A DNA stretch of 64,000 nucleotides, taken from positions 1 through 64,000 of the forward strand of contig JASANG010002502.1 of the NCBI GenBank assembly GCA_030248215.1. The letters run 5' to 3'. The stretch comes from Enoplolaimus lenunculus (taxonomy: Eukaryota; Nematoda; Enoplea; Enoplida; Thoracostomopsidae). The notes beneath the pieces are model-generated. The model saw only the letters and a program-made list of their open reading frames with translations, was not told the DNA's origin and did not search any database. How positions within the stretch are numbered: position 1 is the stretch's first letter; every line of letters starts with the position of its first letter. The position numbers were made by a program, and so were the translations under genes. Positions 1 through 12,884 of the stretch are shown piece after piece.

Positions 1-666
1 CGCTAGGACAAGCATGTCTTACATGCTTACAGGGTCCACCCAAATTTATTCGGTGACCCTCAAATATAATTTCCTACGGACGCTCTTGGCTGGTGAGCTT
101 GTGTGTTGGCAACTTAAACGCGTTCTAGCGTTGTAGTTTGCCCGTGTTGGCTACACCATAACCCCATGTGACATGTTGCCTAAGCTAGGGCTTGAGAGTT
201 TTTGGCTCTTTGCTCTATTTGAGAACGGGAAGCGTCCATAATAGAATAGATATACAGCTTACAGTGTCTCTCTTTATTCTAGAGTATTTACCACCGAACC
301 ACGCTGTTTTGTGCAACAACCAGCTGCATCGTTTTTACATGTTTTACCTTGTAACGAATCCCAACATTAGACATATATTGGTTCTTCCATATTTAGTACA
401 GCTGTTGCATATGAAGGCACTACATACACATCACCATTTTACCGATGTACAACATCCAGCATTACCATGGACCTGTTTGTTTATATGCACCTGCTAGCCA
501 GTCTAAAGTAGTTGTAAAAATGTAAATGTACATTGTTGAATGCAATATTAGGTATCCGGGCCGGATTATACCTGTTATCGTTACGGAACCGATAGTTTTT
601 TCACCGGCTATTGAATGCAGAAGAAATATTCAGTAGCATCTATCTGTCCGTGCACATATTGCGCAG

Positions 667-1323
667 GCGGAACCTACCAAAACAATTCTTCAATTGTCGG
701 TAGCAAATGGACTGTTTGACAGTGATAGATGTTTGACAAACAATAGTAAACAGCATCTTCAAGCAACGGCACGTGCTCGTTTGTTGAAATATGATGGATC
801 GCTTGATTCATCGCTGTAAGTGAATTCCTGCTATTAGATGGTTAGCATGACCACGCTGCTGTATTTCGTTATTAAAACTTTTTGCTTGAACTTGATTCTG
901 CTTTCGCTATTTGCATGCGCTGTTTTATGCGTTTCGAAACTACCTAGCGCTATCAGCTTTATGTAGGGTCAACGATGTTAATGTAAATTTAAGCCGTCTT
1001 TATAAATTAATAGTTGTGTTTAGGAGTCCCTCAAGTCCGTCCGACAATGGCACGTTTAGTGATCCACTAAGATAGCACTCTCGGAGCAAGTTTCTCAAAA
1101 CCAATTAGTCCAAGCCGTCGTGCGAGGTGCTAGTCGTGTCCGGTTCCGGGACTTAATGCCAACGCTTCTGCTCTACAAGGTGTGTCTCCTTTGCGCCCCG
1201 CTAGCCAGCAGCAGTTGTTTAACACTTTATACGCCGCCTCAATCACTAAAGAATTTATGTTTGCGTCGTCGATCGAAACAAAGCTATTTCACGCACAGAA
1301 GACTATGGCAGAATGTAAAATAG
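667..1323 (+). pseudogene. Left-arm copy of a split gene fragment (HAUS8-like?), interrupted
   Basis: Two exon-like open segments with compatible splice phase. The first runs about 667-815, after an AG acceptor and before the donor GTAAGT, and reads ...ARARLLKYDGSLDSSL. The second runs about 1091-1323, to the donor GTAACT, and includes SQQQLFNTLYAASITKEF. In this copy the second exon contains an in-frame TAG (GTGC-TAG-TCG) that is GAG in the mirror copy. A third acceptor/donor pair brackets 1603-1777, but its open frame does not fit the phase left by the second exon. The RARLLKYD motif and the following helical stretch recall the N-terminal SRYLQYEKK-type motif and coiled coil of the augmin subunit HAUS8; that comparison is from memory and weak. 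Transcription runs inward, toward the satellite, and no later exons are present, so the copy lacks a 3' end. Confidence 0.4.
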
Positions 1324-1989
1324 GTAACTGTTAGTGGCTTGAGTGGTACGCATATATGAATTGTATATAGACATACAATTCAGTAAGACGTATTATTGTT
1401 CACTGCGACGAGATATACGGCTCCTGCATTTTTGTTTGCCGTCCGTTTAAACATTCAAGATTGTAACATTAATGTTTACTATACTGTAATTCACTTACTG
1501 TCACTATGCATGTTGAAACAGAAATGAAGGTTGAATAATTGCTCCGTCTCACTGTGCAGTGTAACAGATGTTTATCGTGTTTACTTTGGATTTATATTAC
1601 AGGAATTACTTTGCCATCAGCATATGTGCAGCTTGCGATTCAGCGTTGTGAAATTCGACTACAGCAAGTCTCAGATTGATATTTTGAATTCGAATTTGAA
1701 AGTCTACAGACACGCGCTGACTGCCATGGATGCATACACGGTGTGGTATAAACCTAGCTCTGAAAAATGTGGAGCTGGTAAGTTGTTTGTAGGAGTTTCC
1801 TTACTGTATATTGAGCCACAGTAGCAAAAAGTTTGCACAGCTGTGTGTTTTATGTCGTTTGAGCAGCGGATTTGTAATCCGTATGTTGTAGTTCTAACCA
1901 CGTTGCATAGACGGGAAATTATTTATGAAGGAATTTTTGTGAAATGCTAGTAGATAACTTAAAATTGCTCTGCATTTTGAAATCCCTCT

Positions 1990-4900
1990 GGTTTCAGGTC
2001 TTAACCAGTCGTAAATTTCCTAAAACCTTTCATGTTGTGAAATTTTGAATTTTTGACTCCAAATTTTGCCAGGCCGATATTTCCGTAAATGAATACAATG
2101 TCGTTTGCAGTGAAATTTTGATTGATTTTCTATGTTTCTAACATGACCGCGCAAAAATTTCACCAGTTTTGGCTTTCGTTAGCCAATAGCAGGTGAAAAT
2201 AAGTTCATTTTCCAACATGTGATTTTCTAATGGCAAAAATTTCGGATCAAATTTTCTGTATTAAAGAATAACGCATGAAAAAAACGAACTATATAACGAA
2301 ATCTAGCGCTGTAAGATTATTTTTACCTGCATTTTCTGGTTTCAGGCCTTAACCAGTCGTAAATTTCTTAAAACCTTTCATGTTGTGAAATTTTGAATTT
2401 TTGACTCCAAATTTTGCCAGGCCGATATTTCTGTAAATGAACACAATGTCGTTTGCAATGAAATTTTAATTGATTTTCTATGTTTTTAACATGACCGCGT
2501 AAAAATTGCACCAGTTTTGGCTTTCGTTGGCCAATAGCAAGTGAAAATATGTTCATTTTCCAAAATATGATTTTGTAATGACAAAAATTTCGGATCAAAT
2601 TTTTTGTATTCAAGAATATCGCGTGAAAAAACCGAACTATATAACGAAATCTAGCGCTGTAAGATTATTTTTACCTGCATTTTCTGGTTTCAGGCCTTAA
2701 CCAGTCGTAAATTTCCTAAAACCTTTCATGTTGTGAAATTTTGAATTTTTGACTCCAAATTTTGCCAGACCGATATTTCCGTAAATGAATGCAATGTCGT
2801 TTGCAGTGAAATTTTAATTGATTTCCTATGTTTTTAACATGACCGCGTAAAAATTTCACCAGTTTTGGCTTTCGTTGGCCAATAGCAAGTGAAAATATGT
2901 TCATTTTCCAAAATATGATTTTGTAATGACAAAAATTTCGGATCAAATTTTTTGTATTCAAGAATATCGCGTGAAAAAAAAGAACTATATAACGAAATCT
3001 AGCGCTGTAAGATTATTTTTACCTGCATTTTCTGGTTTCAGGCCTTAACCAGTCGTAAATTTCCTAAAACCTTTCATGTTGTGAAATTTTGAATTTTTGA
3101 CTCCAAATTTTGCCAGACCGATATTTCCGTAAATGAATGCAATGTCGTTTGCAGTGAAATTTTAATTGATTTCCTATGTTTTTAACATGACCGCGTAAAA
3201 ATTTCACCAGTTTTGGCTTTCGTTGGCTAATAGCAAGTGAAAATATTGTCATTTTCCAAAATGTGATTTTGTAATGACAAAAATTTTGGATCAAATTTTT
3301 CGTATTCAAGAATAACGCGTGAAAAAACCGAACTATATAACGAAATCAAACGCTGTAACATTATTTTCACCTGCATTTTCTGGTTTTTGGCCTGAACCAG
3401 TCATAAATTTCCTAAAACCTTTCATGTTGTCAAGTTTCGAATTTTTGACTCCAAATTTTGCCAGGCGGATATTTCCGTAAATGAATACAATGCCGCTTGC
3501 AGTGAAATTTTGATTGATTTTCTATGTTTTTAACATGGCCGCGCAAAAATTTCACCAGTTTTGGCTTTCGTTAGCCAATAGCAAGTGAAAATGAGTTCAT
3601 TTTCCAAAATGTGATTTTCTAAGGGCAAAAATTTCGGATCAAATTTTTTGTATTCACGAATAACGCATAAAAAACCGAACTATATAACGAAATCAAGCGC
3701 TGTAAGATTATTTTTACCTGCATTTTCTGGTTTCAGGCCTTAACCAATCGTAAATTTCCTAAAACCTTTCATGTTGTGAAATTTTGAATTTTTGACTCCA
3801 AATTTTGCCAGGCCGATATTTCTGTAAATGAACACAATGTCGTTTGCAATGAAATTTTAATTGATTTTCTATGTTTTTAACATGACCGCGTAAAAATTGC
3901 ACCAGTTTTGGCTTTCGTTGGCCAATAGCAAGTGAAAATATGTTCATTTTCCAAAATGTGATTTTGTAATGACAAAAATTTCGGATCATATTTTTTGTAT
4001 TCAAGAATAACGCGTGAAAAAACCAAACTATATAACGAAATCAAACGCTGTAAGATTATTTTCACCTGCATTTTCTGGTTTCGGGCCTTAACCAGTCGTA
4101 AATTTCCGAAAACCTTTCATGTTGTTAAATTTTGAATTTTTGACTCCAAATTTTGCCAGGCCGATATGTCCGTAAATGAACACAATGTCGTTTGCAGTGA
4201 AATTTTAATTGATTTCCTATGTTTTTAATATGACCGCGCAAAAATTTCACCAGTTTTGGCTTTCGTTACCCAATAGCAAGTGAAAATAAGTTCATTTTCC
4301 AAAATGTGATCTTCTAATGGCAAAAATTTCAGATCAAATTTTTTGTATTCAAGAATATCGCGTGAAAAAACCGAACTATATAACGAAATCTAGCGCTGTA
4401 AGATTATTTTTACCTGCATTTTCTGGTTTCAGGCCTTAACCAGTCGTAAATTTCCTAAAACCTTTCATGTTGTGAAATTTTGAATTTTTGACTCCAAATT
4501 TTGCCAGACCGATATTTCCGTAAATGAATACAATGTCGTTTGCAGTGAAATTTTAATTGATTTCCTATGTTTTTAACATGACCGCGTAAAAATTTCACCA
4601 GTTTTGGCTTTCGTTGGCCAATAGCAAGTGAAAATATGTTCATTTTCCAAAATGTGATTTTGTAACGACAAAAATTTTGGATCAAATTTTTTGTATTCAA
4701 GAATAACGCGTGAAAAAACCGAACTATATAACGAAATCAAACGCTGTAACATTATTTTCACCTGCATTTTCTGGTTTCAGGCCTTAACCAGTCGTAAATT
4801 TCCGAAAACCTTTCATGTTGTTAAATTTTGAATTTTTGACTCCACATTTTGCCAGGCCGATATTTCTGTAAATGAACACAATGTCGTTTGCAGTGAAATT

Positions 4901-5945
4901 TTAATTGATTTCCTATGTTTTTAACATGACCGCGTAAAAATTTCACCAGTTTTGGCTTTCGTTGGCCAATAGCAAGTGAAAATATGTTCATTTTCCAAAA
5001 TGTGATTTTCAAGTGGCAAAAATTTCGTATCAAATTTTTTGTATTCACGAATAACGCATGAAAAAACTGAACTATATAACGAAATCTAGCGCTGTAAGAT
5101 TATTTTCACCTGTATTTTCAGGTTTCAGGCCTTAACCAGTCGTAAATTTCTTAAAACCTTTCATGTTGTGAAATTTTGAATTTTTGACTCCAAATTTTGC
5201 CAGGCCAATATTTCTGTAAATGAACACAATGTCGTTTGCAGTGAAATTTCAATTGATGTTCAATGTTTTTAACATGACTGCGTAAAAATTTCACCAGTTT
5301 TGGCTTTCGTTGGCCAATAGCATGTGAAAATATGTTTATTTTCCAAAATGTGATTTTGTAATGGCAAAAATTTCGGATCAAATTTTTTGTATTCAAGAAT
5401 AACGCGTGAAAAAACCGAACTATATAACGAAATCTAACGCTGTAAGATTATTTTCACCCGCATTTTCTGGTTTCAGGCCTTAACCAGTCGTAAATTTCCT
5501 AAAACCTTTCATGTTGTGAAATTTTGAATTTTTTACTCCAAATTTTGCCAGGCCGATATTTCTGTAAATGAACATAATGTCGTTTGCAGTGAAATTTTAG
5601 TTTATTTTCAATGTTTTTAACATGACCGCATAAAAATTTCACCAGTTTTGGCTTTCGTTGGCCAATAGCAAGTGAAAATATGTTCATTTTCCAAAATGTG
5701 ATTTTGTAATGGCAAAAATTTCGGATCAAATTTTTTGTATTCAAGAATAACGCGTGAAAAAACCGAACTATATAACGAAATCTAACGCTGTAAGATTATT
5801 TTCACCTGCATTTTCTGGTTTCAGGCCTTAACCAGTCGTAAAATTCCTAAAACCTTTCATGTTGTGAAATTTTGAATTTTTTGCCAGGCATATTTCGTTA
5901 AATGAACAAATGTCGTTTGAGTTTAATTTTAATTATTTTGAAATT
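1990..5945 (-). repeat. 348-bp satellite array, left arm
   Basis: About 11 full units and one truncated unit, with the same landmark (GGCCTTAACCAGTCG) recurring near 1997, 2345, 2693, 3040, 3388, 3736, 4084, 4431, 4779, 5127, 5475 and 5823. Units fall into recognisable subtypes: some have ATCTAGCGCTGTAAG, others ATCAAACGCTGTAAC, and the unit near 3385 is more divergent (CAAGTTTCGAA). This suggests a higher-order arrangement instead of uniform homogenisation. On the minus strand most units keep an open frame of 75-81 codons, but its only first codon is TTG, so it is probably not a gene. Confidence 0.95.
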
Positions 5946-8900
5946 TTTGCGTTATTCATTGAATACAAAAAATTTGATCCAAAATTTTTGCCATTTTTAC
6001 AAAATCACATTTTGGAAAATGAACATATTTTCACTTGCTATTCACCAACGAAAGCCAAAACTGGTGAAATTTTTACGCGGTCATGTTAAAAACATAGAAA
6101 ATCAATTAAAATTTCAATGCAAACGACATTGTGTTCATTTACAGAAATATCGGCCTGGCAAAATTTGGAGTCAAAAATTCAAAATTTCACAACATGAAAG
6201 GTTTTAGGAAATTTACGACTGGTTAAGGCCTGAAACCAGAAAATGCAGGTAAAAATAATCTTACAGCGCTAGATTTCGTTATATAGTTCGGTTTTTTCAC
6301 GCGATATTCTTGAATACAAAAAATTTGATCCGAAATTTTGTCATTACAAAATCACATTTTGGAAAATGAACATATTTTCACTTGCTATTGGCCAACGAAA
6401 GCCAAAACTGGTGAAATTTTTGCGCGGTCATGTTAAAAACATCGAAAATCAATTAAAATTTCACTGCAAGCGACATTGTATTCATTTACGGAAATATCGG
6501 CCTGGCAAAATTTGGAGTCAAAAATTCGAAACTTGACAACATGAAAGGTTTTAGGAAATTTATGACTGGTTAAGGCCTAAAACCAGAAAATGCAGGTGAA
6601 AATAATGTTACAGCGTTTGATTTCGTTATATAGTTCGGTTTTTTCACGCGTTATTCTTGAATACGAAAAATTTGATCCAAAATTTTTGTCATTACAAAAT
6701 CACATTTTGGAAAATGAACATATTTTCACTTGCTATTGGCCAACGAAAGCCAAAACTGGTGAAATTTTTACGCGGTCATGTTAAAAACATAGGAAATCAA
6801 TTAAAATTTCACTGCAAACGACATTGTATTCATTTACGGAAATATCGGTCTGGCAAAATTTGGAGTCAAAAATTCAAAATTTCACAACATGAAAGGTTTT
6901 AGGAAATTTACGACTGGTTAAGGCCTGAAACCAGAAAATGCAGGTAAAAATAATCTTACAGCGCTAGATTTCGTTATATAGTTCGGTTTTTTCACGCGTA
7001 TTCTTGAATACAAAAAATTTGATCCGAAATTTTTGTCATTACAAAATCACATTTTGGAAAATGAACATATTTTCACATGCTATTGGCCAACGAAAGCCAA
7101 AACTGGTGAAATTTTTACGCGGTCATGTTAAAAGCATAGAAAATTAATTAAAATTTCATTGCAAGCTACATTGTGTTCATTTACAGAAATATCGGCCTGA
7201 CAAAATTTGGAGTCAAAAATTCAAAATTTCACAACATGAAAGGTTTTAGAAAATTTACGACTGGTTAAGGCCTGAAACCAAAAAATGCAGGTAAAAATAA
7301 TTTTACAGCGCTAGATTTTGTTATATAGTTCGGTTTTTTCACGCATAATTCTTGAATACAAAAAATTTGATCCGAAATTTTTGTCATTACAAAATCACAT
7401 TTTGGAAAATGAACATATTTTCACATGCTATTGGCCAACGAAAGCCAAAACTGGTGAAATTTTTGCGCGGTCATGTTAAAAACATAGAAGATCAATTAAA
7501 ATTTCACTGCAAGCGACATTGTATTCATTCACGGAAATATCGGCCTGGCAAAATTTGGAGTCAAAAATTCGAAACTTGACAACATGAAAGGTTTTAGGAA
7601 ATTTATGACTGGTTAAGGCCTAAAACCAGAAAATGCAGGTGAAAATAATGTTACAGCGTTTGATTTCGTTATATAGTTCGGTTTTTTCACGCGTTATTCT
7701 TGAATACGAAAAATTTGATCCAAAATTTTTGTCATTACAAAATCACATTTTGGAAAATGAACATATTTTCACTTGCTATTGGCCAACGAAAGCCAAAACT
7801 GGTGAAATTTTTACGCGGTCATGTTAAAAACATAGGAAATCAATTAAAATTTCACTGCAAACGACATTGTATTCATTTACGGAAATATCGGTCTGGCAAA
7901 ATTTGGAGTCAAAAATTCAAAATTTCACAACATGAAAGGTTTTAGGAAATTTACGACTGGTTAAGGCCTGAAACCAGAAAATGCAGGTAAAAATAATCTT
8001 ACAGCGCTAGATTTCGTTATATAGTTCGGTTTTTTCACGCGATATTCTTGAATACAAAAAATTTGATCCGAAATTTTTGTCATTACAAAATCACATTTTG
8101 GAAAATGAACATATTTTCACTTGCTATTGGCCAACGAAAGCCAAAACTGGTGAAATTTTTACGCGGTCATGTTAAAAACATAGAAAATCAATTAAAATTT
8201 CATTGCAAACGACATTGTGTTCATTTACAGAAATATCGGCCTGGCAAAATTTGGAGTCAAAAATTCAAAATTTCACAACATGAAAGGTTTTAGGAAATTT
8301 ACGACTGGTTAAGGCCTGAAACCAGAAAATGCAGGTAAAAATAATCTTACAGCGCTAGATTTCGTTATATAGTTCTTTTTTTTCACGCGATATTCTTGAA
8401 TACAAAAAATTTGATCCGAAATTTTTGTCATTACAAAATCATATTTTGGAAAATGAACATATTTTCACTTGCTATTGGCCAACGACAGCCAAAACTGGTG
8501 CAATTTTTACGCGGTCATGTTAAAAACATAGAAAATCAATTAAAATTTCATTGCAAACGACATTGTGTTCATTTACAGAAATATCGGCCTGGCAAAATTT
8601 GGAGTCAAAAATTCGAAACTTGACAACATGAAAGGTTTTAGGAAATTTATGATTGGTTAAGGCCGAAAACCAGAAAATGCAGGTGAAAATAATGTTACAG
8701 CGTTTGATTTCGTTATATAGTTCGGCTTTTTCACGCGTTATTCGTGAATACTAAAAATTTGATTCGAAATTTTTGCCCTTAGAAAATCACATTTTGGAAA
8801 ATGAACTCATTTTCACTTGCTATTGGCTAACGAAAGCCAAAACTGGTGAAATTTTTGCGCGGTCATGTTAAAAACATAGAAAATCAATCAAAATTTCACT

Positions 8901-10415
8901 GCAAGCGACATTGTATTCATTTACGGAAATATCCGCCTGGCAAAATTTGGAGTCAAAAATTCGAAACTTGACAACATGAAAGGTTTTAGGAAATTTATGA
9001 TTGGTTAAGGCCGAAAACCAGAAAATGCAGGTGAAAATAATGTTACAGCGTTTGATTTCGTTATATAGTTCGGTTTTTTCACGCGTTATTCTTGAATACA
9101 AAAAATTTGATCCAAAATTTTTGTCGTTACAAAATCACATTTTGGAAAATGAACATATTTTCACTTGCTATTCACCAACGAAAGCCAAAACTGGTGAAAT
9201 TTTTACGCGGTCATGTTAAAAGCATAGGAAATCAATTAAAATTACACTGCAAACGACATTGTATTCATTTACGGAAATATCGGTCTTTCAAAATTTGGAG
9301 TCAAAAATTCAAAATTTCACAACATGAAAGGTTTTAGGAAATTTACGACTGGTTAAGGCCTGAAACCAGAAAATGCAGGTAAAAATAATCTTACAGCGCT
9401 AGATTTCGTTATATAGTTCGGTTTTTTTACGCGATATTCTTGAATACAAAAAATTTGATCCGAAATTTTTGTCATTACAAAATCACATTTTGGAAAATGA
9501 ACATATTTCACTTGCTATTGGCCAACGAAAGCCAAAACTGGTGCAATTTTTACGCGGTCATGTTAAAAACATAGAAAATCAATTAAAATTTCAATGCAAA
9601 CGACATTGTGTTCATTTACAGAAATATCGGCCTGGCAAAATTTAGAGTCAAAAATTCAAAATTTCACAACATGAAAGGTTTTCGGAAATTTACGACTGGT
9701 TAAGGCCTGAAACCGGAAAATGCAGGTAAAAATAATCTTACACCGCTAGATTTCGTTATATAGTTCGGTTTTTTCACGCGATATTCTTGAATACAAAAAA
9801 TTTGATCCGAAATTTTTGTCATTACAAAATCACATTTTGGAAAATGAACATATTTTCACTTGCTATTGGCCAACGAAAGCCAAAACTGGTGCAATTTTTA
9901 CGCGGTCATGTTAAAAACATAGAAAATCAATTAAAATTTCATTGCAAACGACATTGTGTTCATTTACAGAAATATCGGCCTGGCAAAATTTGGAGTCAAA
10001 AATTCAAAATTTAACAACATGAAAGGTTTTCGGAAATTTACGACTGGTTAAGGCCTGAAACCAGAAAATGCAGGTAAAAATAATCTTACAGCGCTAGATT
10101 TCGTTATATAGTTCGTTTTTTTCATGCGTTATTCTTTAATACAGAAAATTTGATCCGAAATTTTTGCCATTAGAAAATCACATGTTGGAAAATGAACTTA
10201 TTTTCACCTGCTATTGGCTAACGAAAGCCAAAACTGGTGAAATTTTTGCGCGGTCATGTTAGAAACATAGAAAATCAATCAAAATTTCACTGCAAACGAC
10301 ATTGTATTCATTTACGGAAATATCGGCCTGGCAAAATTTGGAGTCAAAAATTCAAAATTTCACAACATGAAAGGTTTTAGGAAATTTACGACTGGTTAAG
10401 ACCTGAAACCAGAGG
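5946..10415 (+). repeat. 348-bp satellite array, right arm
   Basis: Reverse-complement array of the same 348-bp unit, about 13 landmark occurrences (near 6222, 6570, 6917, 7265, 7611, 7960, 8307, 8656, 9004, 9351, 9700, 10048, 10396). It is roughly one and a half units longer than the left array. The junction is not a clean mirror: the last left unit breaks off near 5940 and a right-oriented unit begins at about 5949, separated by degenerate T/A-rich sequence. The same subtypes as in the left array occur, in roughly mirrored order, so duplication of an existing mixed array followed by unequal exchange fits. Confidence 0.95.
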
Positions 10416-11077
10416 GATTTCAAAATGCAGAGCAATTTTAAGTTATCTACTAGCATTTCACAAAAATTCCTTCATAAATAATTTCCCGTCTATGCAACGT
10501 GGTTAGAACTACAACATACGGATTACAAATCCGCTGCTCAAACGACATAAAACACACAGCTGTGCAAACTTTTTGCTACTGTGGCTCAATATACAGTAAG
10601 GAAACTCCTACAAACAACTTACCAGCTCCACATTTTTCAGAGCTAGGTTTATACCACACCGTGTATGCATCCATGGCAGTCAGCGCGTGTCTGTAGACTT
10701 TCAAATTCGAATTCAAAATATCAATCTGAGACTTGCTGTAGTCGAATTTCACAACGCTGAACCGCAAGCTGCACATATGCTGATGGCAAAGTAATTCCTG
10801 TAATATAAATCCAAAGTAAACACGATAAACATCTGTTACACTGCACAGTGAGACGGAGCAATTATTCAACCTTCATTTCTGTTTCAACATGCATAGTGAC
10901 AGTAAGTGAATTACAGTATAGTAAACATTAATGTTACAATCTTGAATGTTTAAACGGACGGCAAACAAAAATGCAGGAGCCGTATATCTCGTTGCAGTGA
11001 ACAATAATACGTCTTACTGAATTGTATGTGTATATACAATTCATATATGCGTACCACTCAAGACCACTAACAGTTAC

Positions 11078-11734
11078 CTATTTTACATTCTGCCATCGTC
11101 TTCTGTGCGTGAAATAGCTTTGTTTCGATCGACGACGCAAACATAAATTCTTTAGTGATTGAGGCGGCGTATAAAGTGTTAAACAACTGCTGCTGGCTAG
11201 CGGGGCGCAAAGGAGACACACCTTGTAGAGCAGAAGCGTTGGCATCAAGTCCCGGAACGGGACACGACTCGCACCTCGCACGACGGCTTGGACTAATTGG
11301 TTTTGAGAAACTTGCTCCGAGAGTGCTATCTTAGTGGATCACTAAACGTGCCATTGTCGGACGGACTTGAGGGACTCCTAAACACAACTATTAATTTATA
11401 AAGACGGCTTAAATTTACATTAACATCGTTGACCCTACATAAAGCTGATAGCGCTAGGTAGTTTCGAAACGCATAAAACAGCGCATGCAAATAGCGAAAG
11501 CAGAATCAAGTTCAAGCAAAAAGTTTTAATAACGAAATACAGCAGCGTGGTCATGCTAACCATCTAATAGCAGGAATTCACTTACAGCGATGAATCAAGC
11601 GATCCATCATATTTCAACAAACGAGCACGTGCCGTTGCTTGAAGATGCTGTTTACTATTGTTTGTCAAACATCTATCACTGTCAAACAGTCCATTTGCTA
11701 CCGACAATTGAAGAATTGTTTTGGTAGGTTCCGC
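11078..11734 (-). CDS. Right-arm copy of the split gene fragment (HAUS8-like?), open
   Basis: Mirror of the left-arm copy: exon-like segments at 11586-11734 and 11078-11310, read on the minus strand with the same splice signals. Here the second segment is fully open (it reads GAG where the left copy has TAG) and contains ESCPVPGLDANASALQG followed by a likely helical stretch. The phases agree: the first exon leaves two bases and the second starts with one. A possible third exon is 10624-10798. As in the left arm, transcription points into the satellite and no terminal exon is visible, so this may be a 5' gene fragment. If the HAUS8 resemblance is right, the product would be part of the augmin complex that nucleates spindle microtubules; that is inference only. 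Confidence 0.4.
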
Positions 11735-12370
11735 CTGCGCAATATGTGCACGGACAGATAGATTCTACTGAATATTTCTTCTGCATTCAATAGTCGGTGA
11801 AAAAACTATCGGTTCCGTAACGATAACAGGTATAATCCGGCCCGGATACCTAATATTGCATTCAACAATGTACATTTACATTTTTACAACTACTTTAGAC
11901 TGGCTAGCAGGTGCATATAAACAAACAGGTCCATGGTAATGCTGGATGTTGTACATCGGTAAAATGGTGATGTGTATGTAGTGCCTTCATATGCAACAGC
12001 TGTACTAAATATGGAAGAACCAATATATGTCTAATGTTGGGATTCGTTACAAGGTAAAACATGTAAAAACGATGCAGCTGGTTGTCGCACAAAACAGCGT
12101 GGTTCGGTGGTAAATACTCTAGACTAAAGAGAGACACTGTAAGCTGTATATCTATTCTATTATGGACGCCTCCCGTTCTCAAATAGAGCAAAGAGCCAAA
12201 AACTCTCAAGCCCTAGCTTAGGCAACATGTCACATGGGGTTATGGTGTGACCAACACGGCAAACTACAACGCTAGAACGCGTTTAAGTTGCCAACACACA
12301 AGCTCACCAGCCAAGAGCGTCCGTAGGAAATTATATTTGAGGGTCACCGAATAAATTTGGGTGGACCCTG

Positions 12371-12775
12371 TAAGCATGTAAGACATGCTTGTCCTAGCGC
12401 ACATGCAGTAAATTCAATGTACATTGTGTTGTATACTAGCTGGCAGCATACGGCCGACACATATAGTCGACGAAAAATACAGTTGGAGAGGCGGAATGCA
12501 CGACTCAGTGGTAGAGTATTCGTTTAAGGATCCATAGGCTGAGATTTCGATCCCGGCTCTGGAGGCCCGCTTTTCACCATCAAAGGCGATTCCGTCCCCA
12601 GCCGGACCGGCAGCAAGACACCCAACTAGACCATACCCGCCTTCGGATCGGTCGAAAATCCCCGCCTTCGGATCGGTCGAAAATCCCCGTTTTTGACCAG
12701 TCCAGACCTTACAAATGGTAGACCGCCTAGCTATGAACACGGTATCCAGTCGAGAATAGGGATGGGTGAATCACG
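12371..12775 (+). mobile_element. tRNA-derived SINE (family 1)
   Basis: Starts with the hairpin AAGCATGTAAGACATGCTT, then the conserved ACTAGCTGGCAGCATACGG and GTCGACGAAAA blocks, then a tRNA-like body with a box A-like segment (GACTCAGTGGTAGAG) and a box B-like segment (GATTTCGATCCC), and ends near GGTATCCAGTCGA. The same order is found at 32777-33139, 33140-33394 and, more diverged, 62150-62400. Its first 30 bp lie inside the inverted-repeat arm, so the left arm starts with the reverse of the same SINE head. A 26-bp stretch (about 12639-12695) is tandemly doubled inside the tail. Confidence 0.8.
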
Positions 12776-12884
12776 GGCATGAAGCATGAAAAGGTGGAAC
12801 ATGCTATCCTCTATCCAAACCCTGCAGAGTTCGATTCCCGCTTGAAGCTCAGCCTATCCAGCTGCTTAGTTGGAAAAAGCCCAC

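Larger units (their letters stand above)
1..12400. repeat. Giant inverted repeat with satellite core
   Basis: Position x on the left matches the reverse complement of position 12401-x on the right throughout the outer ~1.95 kb (for example 192 pairs with 12209, 1120 with 11281 and 1531 with 10869/10870), with only scattered single-base differences, so identity is very high by eye. The inner parts are arrays of a 348-bp satellite in opposite orientations meeting near 5945. Because the left arm begins at the window edge, the true outer limit cannot be seen; 12400 is only the mirror of position 1. The arms differ by point changes and by array length (left core about 3.95 kb, right about 4.47 kb), so the structure is not a simple reflected read. 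It could be a genuine palindromic duplication, a foldback-like element, or two haplotypes joined wrongly in assembly. Confidence 0.95.

Noticed and set aside
2368-9787. Repeated 75-81 codon frames in each satellite unit as a multicopy gene
   Set aside because: All start only at TTG, there are no splice or promoter signals, and homogenised repeats keep any frame open together.
1-12400. CRISPR-like or prokaryotic repeat array
   Set aside because: Units are 348 bp and contiguous without spacers, in a clearly eukaryotic context.
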